From: Streptomyces sp. NBC_00237
Lineage (GTDB): Bacteria; Actinomycetota; Actinomycetes; Streptomycetales; Streptomycetaceae
Length of the DNA: 64,000 nucleotides
Direction: 5' to 3'
Assembly: GCF_026342435.1 (NCBI RefSeq)
Contig: NZ_JAPEMT010000002.1
Location: 2,418,001 to 2,482,000 of the forward strand
Shown: positions 8,486 through 16,962 of the stretch, piece after piece
Position numbering within the stretch: the first letter of the stretch is position 1
Layout: every line of letters begins with the position of its first letter
Notes under the pieces: model-generated
What the model was told of the DNA's origin: nothing
Seen by the model: the letters and a program-made list of their open reading frames with translations, nothing else
Database searches by the model: none
Position numbers and translations under genes: made by a program

Positions 8486-9370
8486 CTAAGCCTGCGGCCT
8501 CAGGTGGACCACGTCGCCCGCGCCCACCGGCCGCTGCACCCCCTCCGCCGTCGCCAGCACCAGGCGGCCGTCTCCGTCCACGGCCACCGCCTCGCCCGTC
8601 AGTACGTGGCCGCCCGGCAGTTCCGCCCGTACGGTGCGGCCCAGGGTCGAGCAGCCCGCCGCGTACGCCTCCTGGAGGCGGCTCGTCCCCGGATCGCCGC
8701 CCGCGTCGCGCCAGTCCCCGTACCACTGCTCGAACGACCGCAGGACGGACCTGAGCAGCGGGTCCCGGTCGACCGAGACCGCGCCCGCCAGCGCCAGCGA
8801 ACCCGCGACCGGTACGGGAAGCTCGTCGGCGCGCAGCGAGACGTTGAGCCCGACGCCGATCACGACCCCCTCCCCCACCCGCTCCGCGAGGATGCCGCCC
8901 GCCTTGCGCTCCTCCCCGCCGACCGTCACCAGCAGGTCGTTGGGCCACTTGAGTGCCGTGTCCACACCGGCGGCCCGGGAGAGGCCGCTGGCGACCGCGA
9001 CGCCGGTCAGCAGGGGCAGCCATCCCCACCGCTCGACGGGGACTTCGGCCCCTGGTTCGACGTACACCGAGAAGAACAGCCCCGAGCGGGCCGGTGCCGA
9101 CCACCGCCGGTCGAGCCGCCCCCGCCCCTGCGTCTGCTCCTCGGCGACGAGGACGACGCCTTCCTGGAGGGAGCCCGCGCGGGCGGTGAGGTCGCTGTTC
9201 GTCGAACCGGTCGTGGCGACGACGTCGAGGGAGGTCCACAGCCCGCCCTCGCGCACGAGTGCCCTGCGCAGGGCGGTCGCGTTCAGGGGCGGCCGGTCGA
9301 GGTCGTTCCAGCGGTTCTCGGGGATTTCGGGGATGTCGGGGGTGCTGCCTGAAGCATCGGGAGGCGTCAT
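8486..9370 (-). CDS. birA: Biotin-[acetyl-CoA-carboxylase] ligase
   Basis: This 294-residue enzyme activates biotin to biotinyl-AMP and attaches it to the lysine of carboxylase carrier domains, the likely substrate being the AccA2 carrier domain encoded 5 kb away. The start chosen is the ATG giving MTPPDASGSTPDIPE. The biotin/AMP-binding motifs are visible: TTGSTNSDL, QTQGRGRLDRRW, the GLFFSVYV strand, LKWPNDLLV, KAGGILAE and IGVGLNVS. There is no N-terminal helix-turn-helix, so this is a mono-functional (class I) ligase without the E. coli BirA repressor domain. It is divergent from pccB, its functional partner. Confidence 0.93.
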   Translation of the reverse strand: MTPPDASGSTPDIPEIPENRWNDLDRPPLNATALRRALVREGGLWTSLDVVATTGSTNSDLTARAGSLQEGVVLVAEEQTQGRGRLDRRWSAPARSGLFFSVYVEPGAEVPVERWGWLPLLTGVAVASGLSRAAGVDTALKWPNDLLVTVGGEERKAGGILAERVGEGVVIGVGLNVSLRADELPVPVAGSLALAGAVSVDRDPLLRSVLRSFEQWYGDWRDAGGDPGTSRLQEAYAAGCSTLGRTVRAELPGGHVLTGEAVAVDGDGRLVLATAEGVQRPVGAGDVVHLRPQA

Positions 9371-9510
9371 GCAAGCCAGCGTAGGTGTGGCAAACGACGC
9401 ACTGCCGAGCGGCAGTCCCGCCGTTACGCTACGGACCAGTAGCCGTCCGTACCGTCGCCGTTGACACCGTGCGTGCCGTTGACGCAGTCGAAGCAGGGAG
9501 CCGCAGCCCC

Positions 9511-11154
9511 GTGTCCTCACCCGCAGAACCCGCAGACTCCGCAGTCTCCGCAGAGAACCCCACCGCGAACCCCACCGCGAACGCGGAACTCGACATCCAC
9601 ACCACCGCGGGGAAGCTCGCCGACCTCGGCCGCCGCATCGACGAGGCCACCCACGCGGGTTCCGAGCGCGCGGTCGAGAAGCAGCACGCCAAGGGGAAGC
9701 TGACGGCGCGCGAGCGGATCGAACTCCTCATGGACGAGGGCTCGTTCGTGGAGCTGGACGAGTTCGCCCGGCACCGCTCGACCAACTTCGGCATCGAGAA
9801 GAACCGCCCGTACGGAGACGGAGTGGTCACCGGTTACGGAACGGTCGACGGCCGCCCGGTCTGCGTCTACTCGCAGGACTTCACCATCTTCGGCGGCTCG
9901 CTCGGCGAGGTGTACGGCGAGAAGATCGTCAAGGTCATGGACTTCGCGCTGAAGACCGGTTGCCCGGTCATCGGCATCAACGACGGCGGCGGCGCCCGCA
10001 TCCAGGAAGGCGTGGCGGCCCTCGGCCTCTTCGCCGAGATCTTCCGCCGCAACGTCCACGCCTCGGGCGTCGTCCCGCAGATCAGCCTCATCGTCGGCCC
10101 GTGCGCCGGCGGGGCGGTCTACTCCCCGGCCATCACGGACTTCACGGTGATGGTCGACCAGACCTCGCACATGTTCATCACCGGTCCCGACGTCATCAAG
10201 ACCGTCACCGGCGAGGACGTCGGCTTCGAGGAACTGGGCGGCGCACGCACCCACAACACCACCTCGGGCGTCGCGCACCACCTGGCGGGCGACGAGAAGG
10301 ACGCGATCGAGTACGTCAAGTCCCTCCTCTCCTACCTCCCCTCCAACAACCTCTCCGAGGCCCCCGCCTTCCCCGAGGAAGCCGACCTGGAGACCTCGGA
10401 CGAGGACCGCGAGCTCGACACGCTCATCCCGGACAGCGCGAACCAGCCGTACGACATGCACACGGCGATCGAGCACGTCCTGGACGAGGGCGAGTTCCTC
10501 GAAACCCAGTCCCTCTTCGCGCCGAACATCCTCACCGGCTTCGGCCGGGTCGAGGGCCACCCGGTGGGCATCGTCGCCAACCAGCCGATGCAGTTCGCCG
10601 GTTGCCTCGACATCGACGCCTCCGAGAAGGCCGCGCGCTTCGTCCGCACCTGCGACGCCTTCAACGTGCCCGTCCTGACCTTCGTGGACGTCCCCGGCTT
10701 CCTCCCGGGCGTCGACCAGGAGTACGGCGGCATCATCCGCCGAGGCGCGAAGCTCATCTACGCGTACGCCGAGGCCACCGTCCCCCTCATCACGGTCATC
10801 ACCCGCAAGGCGTTCGGCGGCGCGTACGACGTCATGGGCTCCAAGCACCTGGGCGCGGACCTCAACCTGGCCTGGCCGACCGCCCAGATCGCGGTCATGG
10901 GCGCGCAGGGAGCCGTCAACATCCTGCACCGCCGCACGATCGCCGCCGCCGACGACCAGGAAGCGACCCGCGCCCAACTCATCTCCGAGTACGAGGACGC
11001 CCTCCTCAACCCCTACGTGGCGGCCGAACGCGGCTACGTCGACGCCGTGATCATGCCCTCGGAGACCCGCCGTCACATCGTCCGCGGCCTGCGCCAGCTC
11101 CGCACGAAGCGGGAGTCCCTCCCCCCGAAGAAGCACGGCAACATCCCCCTCTAG
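9511..11154 (+). CDS. pccB: Propionyl-CoA carboxylase beta (carboxyltransferase) subunit
   Basis: The 547-residue carboxyltransferase moves CO2 from carboxybiotin to propionyl-CoA (possibly also acetyl-CoA), giving methylmalonyl-CoA for polyketide and fatty-acid building blocks. The GTG start (MSSPAEPADSAVSAEN) follows a GGGAG about a dozen bases upstream; a longer frame exists but lacks a better start. Both crotonase-like halves are present: RPYGDGVVTGYG, GINDGGGARIQEG and GPCAGGAVYSP in the N-half; FVDVPGFLPGVDQEYGGIIR and TRKAFGGAYDVMGSKH in the C-half. The sequence is close to what I remember of S. coelicolor PccB, including the C-terminal ending KKHGNIPL. The accE gene follows 21 bases later. 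Confidence 0.93.
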   Translation: MSSPAEPADSAVSAENPTANPTANAELDIHTTAGKLADLGRRIDEATHAGSERAVEKQHAKGKLTARERIELLMDEGSFVELDEFARHRSTNFGIEKNRPYGDGVVTGYGTVDGRPVCVYSQDFTIFGGSLGEVYGEKIVKVMDFALKTGCPVIGINDGGGARIQEGVAALGLFAEIFRRNVHASGVVPQISLIVGPCAGGAVYSPAITDFTVMVDQTSHMFITGPDVIKTVTGEDVGFEELGGARTHNTTSGVAHHLAGDEKDAIEYVKSLLSYLPSNNLSEAPAFPEEADLETSDEDRELDTLIPDSANQPYDMHTAIEHVLDEGEFLETQSLFAPNILTGFGRVEGHPVGIVANQPMQFAGCLDIDASEKAARFVRTCDAFNVPVLTFVDVPGFLPGVDQEYGGIIRRGAKLIYAYAEATVPLITVITRKAFGGAYDVMGSKHLGADLNLAWPTAQIAVMGAQGAVNILHRRTIAAADDQEATRAQLISEYEDALLNPYVAAERGYVDAVIMPSETRRHIVRGLRQLRTKRESLPPKKHGNIPL

Positions 11155-11175
11155 CCAGCAAGGGAGTCCGTCCTC

Positions 11176-11391
11176 ATGACCGACATGATCAAGGTCGTAC
11201 GGGGCAACCCGACCCCGGAGGAGCTGGCCGCCGCACTGGCGGTGGTCCAGGCCCGCGCCGCGTCGGCGGGCACCGCGGCACCGGGCCCCTCCGCTCCCCG
11301 CCCCGCGTGGTCCGACCCGGCGAGGGTGGCGGCCCACCGGCTGCCGCGACCGGGGCCGACGGCGTGGGGCCGGACGTACTGGCCGAACTAG
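11176..11391 (+). CDS. accE: Acyl-CoA carboxylase epsilon subunit
   Basis: This 71-residue protein matches the small epsilon subunits unique to actinobacterial acyl-CoA carboxylases. It begins MTDMIKVVRGNPTPEELAAA; the I-(K/R)-V-V-R-G-N-P-T-x-E-E-L-A motif is the hallmark, and the C-terminus ends WGRTYWPN. In S. coelicolor this subunit binds the alpha and beta subunits and raises activity. It lies 21 bases after pccB with an AAGGGAG ribosome-binding site and is followed by a strong hairpin, so pccB-accE is a two-gene operon. Confidence 0.92.
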   Translation: MTDMIKVVRGNPTPEELAAALAVVQARAASAGTAAPGPSAPRPAWSDPARVAAHRLPRPGPTAWGRTYWPN

Positions 11392-11401
11392 TCATTCCGC
11401 A

Positions 11402-11437
11402 CCGTGGCGCCTGAGTACACGTACTCAGGCGCCACGG
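11402..11437 (+). terminator. Terminator hairpin after pccB-accE
   Basis: Positions 11402-11418 and 11421-11437 form a perfect 17-bp inverted repeat with only AC between the arms (the top pairs may open to make the loop). There is no T-tract, as usual in Streptomyces. It closes the pccB-accE operon just before a small membrane-protein gene. Confidence 0.8.
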
Positions 11438-11462
11438 CCGTCCCGGCCGCAGTATCGATTGC

Positions 11463-11591
11463 ATGCTGTGGTCCGACCCGAAGAACGAGCCCCCCAAGGA
11501 ACTGCGCGACATGCAGGTGATGCTGCGCAGGGCGGGAGTGCTGCTTGCCCTGGCGATGGTGGTGGCGATGTTCGTGGCAGGCATCCGCTGA
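11463..11591 (+). CDS. Small single-pass membrane protein, 42 aa
   Basis: This short frame encodes MLWSDPKNEPPKELRDMQVM followed by LRRAG and a hydrophobic helix (VLLALAMVVAMFVAGIR) that runs to the C-terminus. The charged, Pro-containing N-terminus is probably cytoplasmic. Third positions are largely G/C and the position between accE and maf seems shared with other Streptomyces, which supports it as a gene. The function is unknown. No good Shine-Dalgarno sequence is visible directly upstream. Confidence 0.6.
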   Translation: MLWSDPKNEPPKELRDMQVMLRRAGVLLALAMVVAMFVAGIR

Positions 11592-11689
11592 GGACTGCCG
11601 CCGGTACGGATACCCCCTGACGGACGGGGGCGGCCGGAGCGAGCGACCGCCCGGCCGCTCGCAGCACCCCGGGTGGCTACCCTGGCCCC

Positions 11690-12298
11690 ATGAGCGCCCC
11701 CACCCGCCGACGCCTCGTCCTCGGTTCCGCCTCCCCCGCCCGCCTCGGCCTCCTCCAGCAGGCCGGCCTCGCCCCCGAGGTCATCGTCAGCGGCGTCGAC
11801 GAGGACGCCCTCACCGCCCCGACCCCGGCCGAGCTCGCCCTCGTACTGGCGACGGCGAAGGCGGACACGGTCGCCGCGCTCCCCGAAGCCTCGGACGCCC
11901 TCGTGATCGGCTGCGACTCCGTCCTGGAGCTCGACGGCCAGGCCCTCGGCAAGCCGGACGACGCCGAGGACGCCACCGCCCGATGGAAGGCCATGCGGGG
12001 CCGTTCCGGCGTCCTCCAGACCGGTCACTGTGTCATCGACACGGCCACGGGCCGCCGCGCCTCGGCGACCGCCTCCACCACGGTCCACTTCGCCGACCCC
12101 TCCGACGAGGAGATCGCCGCCTACGTCGCGACCGGCGAACCCCTCCACGTGGCGGGCGCGTTCACCCTGGACGGCCGCTCCGCGCCCTTCGTCCGGGGCA
12201 TCGAGGGCGACCCGGGCAACGTCATCGGCCTGTCCCTCCCGCTCCTGCGCACCCTGCTCGCCGAACTGGACGTGTCCATCACGGACTTGTGGGCCTGA
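11690..12298 (+). CDS. maf: Maf-family nucleoside triphosphate pyrophosphatase
   Basis: This 202-residue house-cleaning enzyme hydrolyses non-canonical or methylated nucleoside triphosphates (dTTP/UTP or m7GTP subclass) to monophosphates and pyrophosphate. Family motifs are present: LVLGSASPARLGLLQQAG at the N-terminus, ATAKADTVA, the catalytic Asp region VIGCDSVLELDGQALGKP, and the C-terminal GIEGDPGNVIGLSLPLL. It follows the carboxylase operon on the same strand, and its last 20 bases overlap the end of the convergent membrane-protein gene. The subclass is not certain from motifs by eye. Confidence 0.9.
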   Translation: MSAPTRRRLVLGSASPARLGLLQQAGLAPEVIVSGVDEDALTAPTPAELALVLATAKADTVAALPEASDALVIGCDSVLELDGQALGKPDDAEDATARWKAMRGRSGVLQTGHCVIDTATGRRASATASTTVHFADPSDEEIAAYVATGEPLHVAGAFTLDGRSAPFVRGIEGDPGNVIGLSLPLLRTLLAELDVSITDLWA

Positions 12299-12758
12299 GT
12301 CCGGGAGCGGGAGTCGGCCCCACGGGCCCCTCGGGCTCCCCCGCTCCCGCCCCCGCCGCCCGCTTCCCGTACATCAACAGACTCAGCACGATCAGCCCCA
12401 CCACGACCATCATCCAGACGAACGCCCACCAGCTCACGAGCCCGACCGACGCCGCCCCCAGCACCCCGTGCACCACGGCACACACGATCAACAGAATCCG
12501 CACGGGCCTCGCGAGCACCCGGTCCTGAACCGCCGTGACCAGCAGGAACACCCCGCATACGGCCAGGAACAACCCGGCCACCCCACCCAGCACCCACGCA
12601 CCCGCCGCCATGGCATCGGGGTCGAGCCCCGCCAGCGACATCGACTGCCCCTCGACGACCCGCCCCAGCACGTAGTTGACGAAGACGATGCCGACCGCCT
12701 CCAGGAACAGCACGAGCGCCGTCACGGCGGCTATCGGCCTGCGCGCCACGGCGCCCAC
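12279..12758 (-). CDS. Integral membrane protein, 159 aa, four predicted helices
   Basis: I do not recognise a named family. The protein has about four hydrophobic segments (around residues 10-32, 52-77, 85-105 and 108-128) with short loops and a Gly/Pro-rich cytoplasmic tail ending PAPGLRPTSP. It converges on maf, sharing 20 bases of 3' sequence, and diverges from accA2 about 390 bases away. The coding frame is well supported by GC3 and by the regular hydrophobic pattern. Confidence 0.75.
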   Translation of the reverse strand: MGAVARRPIAAVTALVLFLEAVGIVFVNYVLGRVVEGQSMSLAGLDPDAMAAGAWVLGGVAGLFLAVCGVFLLVTAVQDRVLARPVRILLIVCAVVHGVLGAASVGLVSWWAFVWMMVVVGLIVLSLLMYGKRAAGAGAGEPEGPVGPTPAPGLRPTSP

Positions 12759-13149
12759 CCACTTCCGTACAGAACTGCCGTACTGACTCCGGTACGAGGA
12801 CTGCCGCGCAGGCTACTAACCGGTAATGCCCACGACAAGAGGTGGAGCGCACCCCCGCCCCGGCGGACGGCCCGCCACTCCCCCCGTAGAGCAAAGAACA
12901 CCCCGCACCTTCGTAGGGACCCCACAAAGAATCCCCTCGCCGCACTGGCCACCCGGACAGAGACCTTGGCCACATCACAGAGTTACTGTGCGATGAGGTA
13001 ACCCGTCGTACCGTGGTACGACAAGGGATTTCGCGACTCCAGCGCGCCTCGAATAACACTCCGTGTGGGCAAGCTCACCATTGGGGACGGGTCGTAGGGC
13101 CGTGTAGGCAGTCCCTAAACTCAGCTTGTTTCACAAGGAGGGAGCCATC
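12759..13149. promoter_or_regulatory. Divergent promoter region of the membrane-protein gene and accA2
   Basis: This 390-base region has no gene. Close to accA2 it holds two inverted repeats: CACAG-agtta-CTGTG at 12976-12990, and GTCGTACC-gt-GGTACGAC at 13005-13022, about 130 bases upstream of the GTG. They look like regulator-binding sites. The ribosome-binding site of accA2 (AAGGAGGGAG) sits directly before its start. Confidence 0.55.
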
Positions 13150-14904
13150 GTGCGCAAGGTGCTCATCGCCAACCGAGGCGAGATCGCTGTCCGTGTTGCC
13201 CGGGCCTGTCGGGATGCCGGGATCGGGAGCGTGGCTGTTTACGCCGATCCGGACCGGGATGCTCTGCATGTGCGGGCGGCTGACGAGGCGTTCGCTCTGG
13301 GCGGTGACACTCCGGCCGCGTCGTATCTGGACATGGCGAAGGTGCTGCAGGCCGCGAAGGACTCGGGTGCGGATGCGGTGCATCCGGGGTACGGGTTCCT
13401 GTCGGAGAACGCGGAGTTCGCCCAGGCGGTTCTGGACGCGGGGCTGACGTGGATCGGTCCGCCGCCGCAGGCCATCCGTGATCTGGGTGACAAGGTGGCC
13501 GCCCGGCATATCGCGCAGCGTGCGGGGGCCCCGCTGGTGGCGGGCACCCCCGATCCGGTCTCCGGTTCGGACGAGGTGGTGGCGTTCGCGGAGGAGCACG
13601 GGCTGCCGATCGCGATCAAGGCGGCGTTCGGTGGTGGCGGGCGGGGGCTGAAGGTCGCCCGCACCCTGGAAGAGGTCCCCGAGCTGTATGACTCGGCCGT
13701 GCGGGAGGCGGTTGCGGCGTTCGGGCGCGGGGAGTGCTTCGTGGAGCGTTACCTGGACAAGCCGCGGCATGTGGAGACCCAGTGCCTGGCCGATACGCAC
13801 GGCAATGTGGTGGTGGTCTCGACCCGTGACTGCTCGCTCCAGCGCCGCCATCAGAAGCTGGTGGAGGAGGCCCCGGCTCCGTTTTTGACCGAGGAACAGA
13901 ACGCGGAGCTGTACGCGTCGTCCAAGGCGATCCTGCGCGAGGCGGGTTATGTCGGCGCGGGCACGGTGGAGTTCCTGGTCGGGGCGGACGGCACGATCTC
14001 CTTCCTGGAGGTCAACACCCGCCTCCAGGTGGAGCACCCGGTGACCGAGGAGGTGTCCGGGATCGATCTGGTGCGGGAGATGTTCCGGATCGCTGACGGT
14101 GAGGCTCTGGGCTACACGGATCCGCCGGTGCGCGGGCACTCCTTCGAGTTCCGTATCAACGGTGAGGACCCGGGCCGGGGTTTCCTGCCCGCTCCGGGTA
14201 CGGTCACCCGTTTCGCTCCGCCGTCGGGTCCCGGGGTGCGGCTGGACGCGGGGGTGGAGTCGGGCTCGGTCATCGGCCCCGCCTGGGACTCCCTGCTGGC
14301 GAAGCTGATCGTGACGGGGGCGACCCGTGAGCAGGCCCTGCAGCGGGCGGCGCGGGCGCTGGAGGAGTTCCAGGTGGAGGGCATGGCCACCGCGATTCCC
14401 TTCCACCGTGCGGTGGTGGTGGACCCGGCGTTCACCGCTGACCCGTTCACCGTGCACACCCGGTGGATCGAGACGGAGTTCGCCAACACCATCCCCGCGT
14501 TCACCGTGCCCGGTGGTGAGGGTGACGAGGACGAGTCGGGCCGCGAGACGATCGTCGTGGAGGTCGGCGGCAAGCGTCTGGAGGTCTCCCTGCCGTCGTC
14601 GCTGGGCATGACGCTGGCCCGTACCGGGCTGGCCGCCGGTGCCAAGCCGAAGCGGCGGGCCGCGAAGAAGGCGGGCTCCGCCGCGTCCGGCGACACCCTC
14701 GCCTCGCCGATGCAGGGCACCATCGTGAAGGTCGCGGTCGAGGAGGGCCAGCAGGTCAACGAGGGCGACCTGATCGTGGTCCTGGAGGCCATGAAGATGG
14801 AACAGCCCCTCAACGCCCACCGGGCGGGCACCGTCAAGGGCCTGGCCGCCGAAGTCGGCGCCTCGGTCACCTCCGGCGCCCAGATCTGCGAAATCAAGGA
14901 CTGA
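13150..14904 (+). CDS. accA2: Acyl-CoA carboxylase alpha subunit (biotin carboxylase + biotin carrier)
   Basis: This 584-residue protein has an ATP-grasp biotin carboxylase domain (about 1-450) and a biotin carrier domain at the C-terminus; it carboxylates its own biotin with bicarbonate and ATP and feeds AccB/PccB. Motifs include KVLIANRGEIAVRV, HPGYGFLSEN, the glycine loop FGGGGRGLK, RDCSLQRRHQKLVEE and EVNTRLQVEHPVTE. The biotin lysine is in VLEAMKMEQPL near residue 541, and a Lys/Ala-rich linker precedes the carrier domain. The GTG start follows AAGGAGGGAG. S. coelicolor AccA2 is very similar as I remember it. It is probably biotinylated by the BirA encoded in this window. Confidence 0.93.
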   Translation: MRKVLIANRGEIAVRVARACRDAGIGSVAVYADPDRDALHVRAADEAFALGGDTPAASYLDMAKVLQAAKDSGADAVHPGYGFLSENAEFAQAVLDAGLTWIGPPPQAIRDLGDKVAARHIAQRAGAPLVAGTPDPVSGSDEVVAFAEEHGLPIAIKAAFGGGGRGLKVARTLEEVPELYDSAVREAVAAFGRGECFVERYLDKPRHVETQCLADTHGNVVVVSTRDCSLQRRHQKLVEEAPAPFLTEEQNAELYASSKAILREAGYVGAGTVEFLVGADGTISFLEVNTRLQVEHPVTEEVSGIDLVREMFRIADGEALGYTDPPVRGHSFEFRINGEDPGRGFLPAPGTVTRFAPPSGPGVRLDAGVESGSVIGPAWDSLLAKLIVTGATREQALQRAARALEEFQVEGMATAIPFHRAVVVDPAFTADPFTVHTRWIETEFANTIPAFTVPGGEGDEDESGRETIVVEVGGKRLEVSLPSSLGMTLARTGLAAGAKPKRRAAKKAGSAASGDTLASPMQGTIVKVAVEEGQQVNEGDLIVVLEAMKMEQPLNAHRAGTVKGLAAEVGASVTSGAQICEIKD

Positions 14905-14919
14905 CCCCCGAAGCGAGAG

Positions 14920-15125
14920 GAGGGAGAGGCTGCGGAGCAGCCCTCCCTCCAGGGGCGCGGGGCTGTATCGATGTGCGGCTCCGCAACGTGGGCGCGCCCA
15001 GCCACGACGAGACCCGCGCAGACCCGAGACCAGCCGCGCGGCGATCGCTTGAGGTGAAGGGGCGGGGAGGACTCAACGCGCCGGAGGCGGGCGGGGGTCC
15101 AGGGCGGAGCCCCCGGGCAGTGACA
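14920..15125. repeat. Mosaic GC-rich intergenic repeat, copy 3
   Basis: It begins just after accA2 and contains 'gctgcggagcagccctccctcc', the core AGGGGCGCGGGGCTG, a 'gccgcgcggcgatcgcttgaggtgaaggggcgggga' segment and a GGGCGGAGCCCCCGG hairpin. It is in the same orientation as copies 1 and 5. Confidence 0.7.
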
Positions 15126-15167
15126 CCAACCACCCACCCGCCACCCCTCAATGGCATGCTGGACGCC

Positions 15168-15800
15168 ATGGCGACCAGTCCCCCCACCACCCCCCACCAA
15201 AGATCCCGCCCCATGCGCGCCGACGCCCGCCGGAACTACGAGAAGCTCCTCTCCGAAGCCCGCACCGCATTCGCCGAGCACGGCACGGACGCGTCACTCG
15301 AAGAGGTCGCCCGGCAGGCCGGAGTCGGCATCGGCACGCTGTACCGCCACTTCCCCACCCGGCACGCCCTGATGAGCGCGGTCTTCCAGGGAGCCGTGGA
15401 TGAACTCCTCGCCCGCGCGCACGAGTTGGCGGACGCGGAAGCCCCCTGCGAGGCCCTCGTCAGCTGGCTGCGCGCCATCATCACTCATGCGGGTGAGTAC
15501 CGGGGCCTGGCCCGAGCCCTCATGTCCGCCTCCGGAACGGACGGCGACACGGGCGGCCCGGCATCGGCCCTCACGTCCTGCTCCAACCCCATGCGGGAAG
15601 CAGGCACGACCCTCCTCGTACGGGCCCAGCAGTCCGGAGCCGTACGCCCGGACGTGCCCATCCGGGACCTGATGCAGCTGACGAACGCGATCGCGCTCGC
15701 CGCCGAACAGTCTCCGGGTGACCCGGAGTTGGCCGACCGGCTCCTGTCCCTGGCGGTACGGGGCCTGCGACCCCGCACCGAAGGAACCCCAGAAAGCTAA
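15168..15800 (+). CDS. TetR-family transcriptional regulator
   Basis: This protein of about 210 residues has an N-terminal TetR helix-turn-helix: RTAFAEHGTDASLEEVARQ, then AGVGIGTLYRHFPTRHALM (about residues 22-65). The C-terminal ligand domain contains VSWLRAIITHAGEYRGLARA and ends RGLRPRTEGTPES, as in many Streptomyces regulators of this subgroup (C-terminal domain of the SbtR type). The start is uncertain: ATGs at 15156, 15168 and 15213 are all in frame and none has a convincing ribosome-binding site. The target is probably a neighbouring or distant efflux or metabolic gene and cannot be named. The stop overlaps that of the DeoR regulator by 4 bases. Confidence 0.85.
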   Translation: MATSPPTTPHQRSRPMRADARRNYEKLLSEARTAFAEHGTDASLEEVARQAGVGIGTLYRHFPTRHALMSAVFQGAVDELLARAHELADAEAPCEALVSWLRAIITHAGEYRGLARALMSASGTDGDTGGPASALTSCSNPMREAGTTLLVRAQQSGAVRPDVPIRDLMQLTNAIALAAEQSPGDPELADRLLSLAVRGLRPRTEGTPES

Positions 15801-16780
15801 CGCCGACGCATATCGGCCACCCGCGCCCGCTCCCCCGCCGCCTGCGCCTGCTGCTCCGCGAGCGCTCCCGCACTGCGCAACGGCGAACCGGGCGCACCCG
15901 GGTGCGACCTGCGCTGACCGGGCAACGGCATGTCCCGACGAGGCTGCTGACGGCCCGTCGGGACGCCATCACCCCCCGGTCCGGACGCCCCCGCACCGCC
16001 CGTGCCCGCGACGGCGATCTGTACGCCCTGGTCGGCGAGCGCCTGCAACTCCGTACCCGCGCGATCGTCGTGGGGCGGCGGCTCGTCGGTCACCAGCCGC
16101 GTGATCACGTCGGTCGGCACCGTCTGGAACATGGTGTCGGTACCGAGCTTGGTGTGGTCGGCGAGGACCACCACCTCCGCCGCCGCCTGCACCAGGGCCC
16201 GGTCGACGCTCGCCGAGAGCATGTTGGAGGTGGACAGGCCGCGTTCGGCGGTCAGGCCACTGCCGGACAGGAAGGCACGGGACACCCGCAGCCCCTGGAG
16301 GGACTGCTCGGCACCGCTCCCGACCAGCGCGTAGTTGGAACCCCGCAAGGTCCCACCGGTCATGACGACTTCGACACGGTTGGCGTGCGCCAACGCCTGG
16401 GCGACCAGCAGGGAGTTGGTGACGACGGTCAGCCCGGGAACCCGGGCCAGGCGTCTCGCCAGCTCCTGCGTGGTCGTACCGGCGCCGACGACGATGGCCT
16501 CCCCCTCCTCCACGAGTCCCGCGGCGAGGTCGGCGATGGCCGTCTTCTCCGCGGTCGCGAGGTGGGATTTCTGCGGAAAGCCGGACTCGCGGGTGAACCC
16601 GCCCGGCAGTACCGCACCGCCGTGCCGGCGGTCGAGGAGTCCTTCTGCCTCCAGCGCCCGCACGTCCCGCCGTACGGTCACTTCGGAGGTCTGGACGACG
16701 CGGGCGAGCTCACGGAGCGAAACCGCCCCGTTGGCCCGCACCATTTCGAGGATCAATTGACGACGTTCTGCAGCGAACAC
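15797..16780 (-). CDS. DeoR-family transcriptional regulator
   Basis: This 327-residue protein has a DeoR-type winged helix at the N-terminus (MFAAERRQLILEMVRANGAV, then LRELARVVQTSEVTVRRDV) and a sugar-phosphate-sensing isomerase-like domain (about 75-250) with GAGTTTQELARRL, VMTGGTLR and VLADHTKLG. A Pro/Arg/Gln-rich tail of about 75 residues follows, unusually long for the family. DeoR proteins usually respond to phosphorylated sugars or nucleoside-derived pentose phosphates. It lies 2.5 kb from the PNP gene, so it is one candidate regulator for the CTACGCGCGTAG regulon; this is inference only, as its own upstream region carries a different inverted repeat. Confidence 0.88.
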   Translation of the reverse strand: MFAAERRQLILEMVRANGAVSLRELARVVQTSEVTVRRDVRALEAEGLLDRRHGGAVLPGGFTRESGFPQKSHLATAEKTAIADLAAGLVEEGEAIVVGAGTTTQELARRLARVPGLTVVTNSLLVAQALAHANRVEVVMTGGTLRGSNYALVGSGAEQSLQGLRVSRAFLSGSGLTAERGLSTSNMLSASVDRALVQAAAEVVVLADHTKLGTDTMFQTVPTDVITRLVTDEPPPHDDRAGTELQALADQGVQIAVAGTGGAGASGPGGDGVPTGRQQPRRDMPLPGQRRSHPGAPGSPLRSAGALAEQQAQAAGERARVADMRRR

Positions 16781-16819
16781 GAAACTGACAGTAACCTGAC
16801 CGGCCGATAGTTTTCAGCA

Positions 16820-16852
16820 GTTTGCGCCGAATAACAGAAGTTGGTCGCAAAC
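16820..16852. promoter_or_regulatory. Inverted repeat upstream of the deoR-type gene
   Basis: GTTTGCG (16820-16826) and CGCAAAC (16846-16852) are perfectly complementary arms separated by 19 bases, located 40-72 bases upstream of the regulator's start. Position and spacing fit an autoregulatory operator. The motif differs from CTACGCGCGTAG. Confidence 0.5.
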
Positions 16853-16888
16853 GGTGACCGAAGGTGGTATAGGGGTTTCGGCACGACT

Positions 16889-16926
16889 GTGGGGTGCGTC
16901 CGGAACAGGCTCCGGCCGCACCCCAC
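16889..16926 (-). terminator. Terminator hairpin after the LpdA-type gene
   Basis: GTGGGGTGCG (16889-16898) pairs with CGCACCCCAC (16917-16926), and inner CCGG bases can extend the stem. It lies about 40 bases beyond the stop of the flavoprotein gene in its direction of transcription. Confidence 0.7.
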
Positions 16927-16962
16927 TTCGCGGAACTCCGCGTAACTCCCCGTACGAAACGG

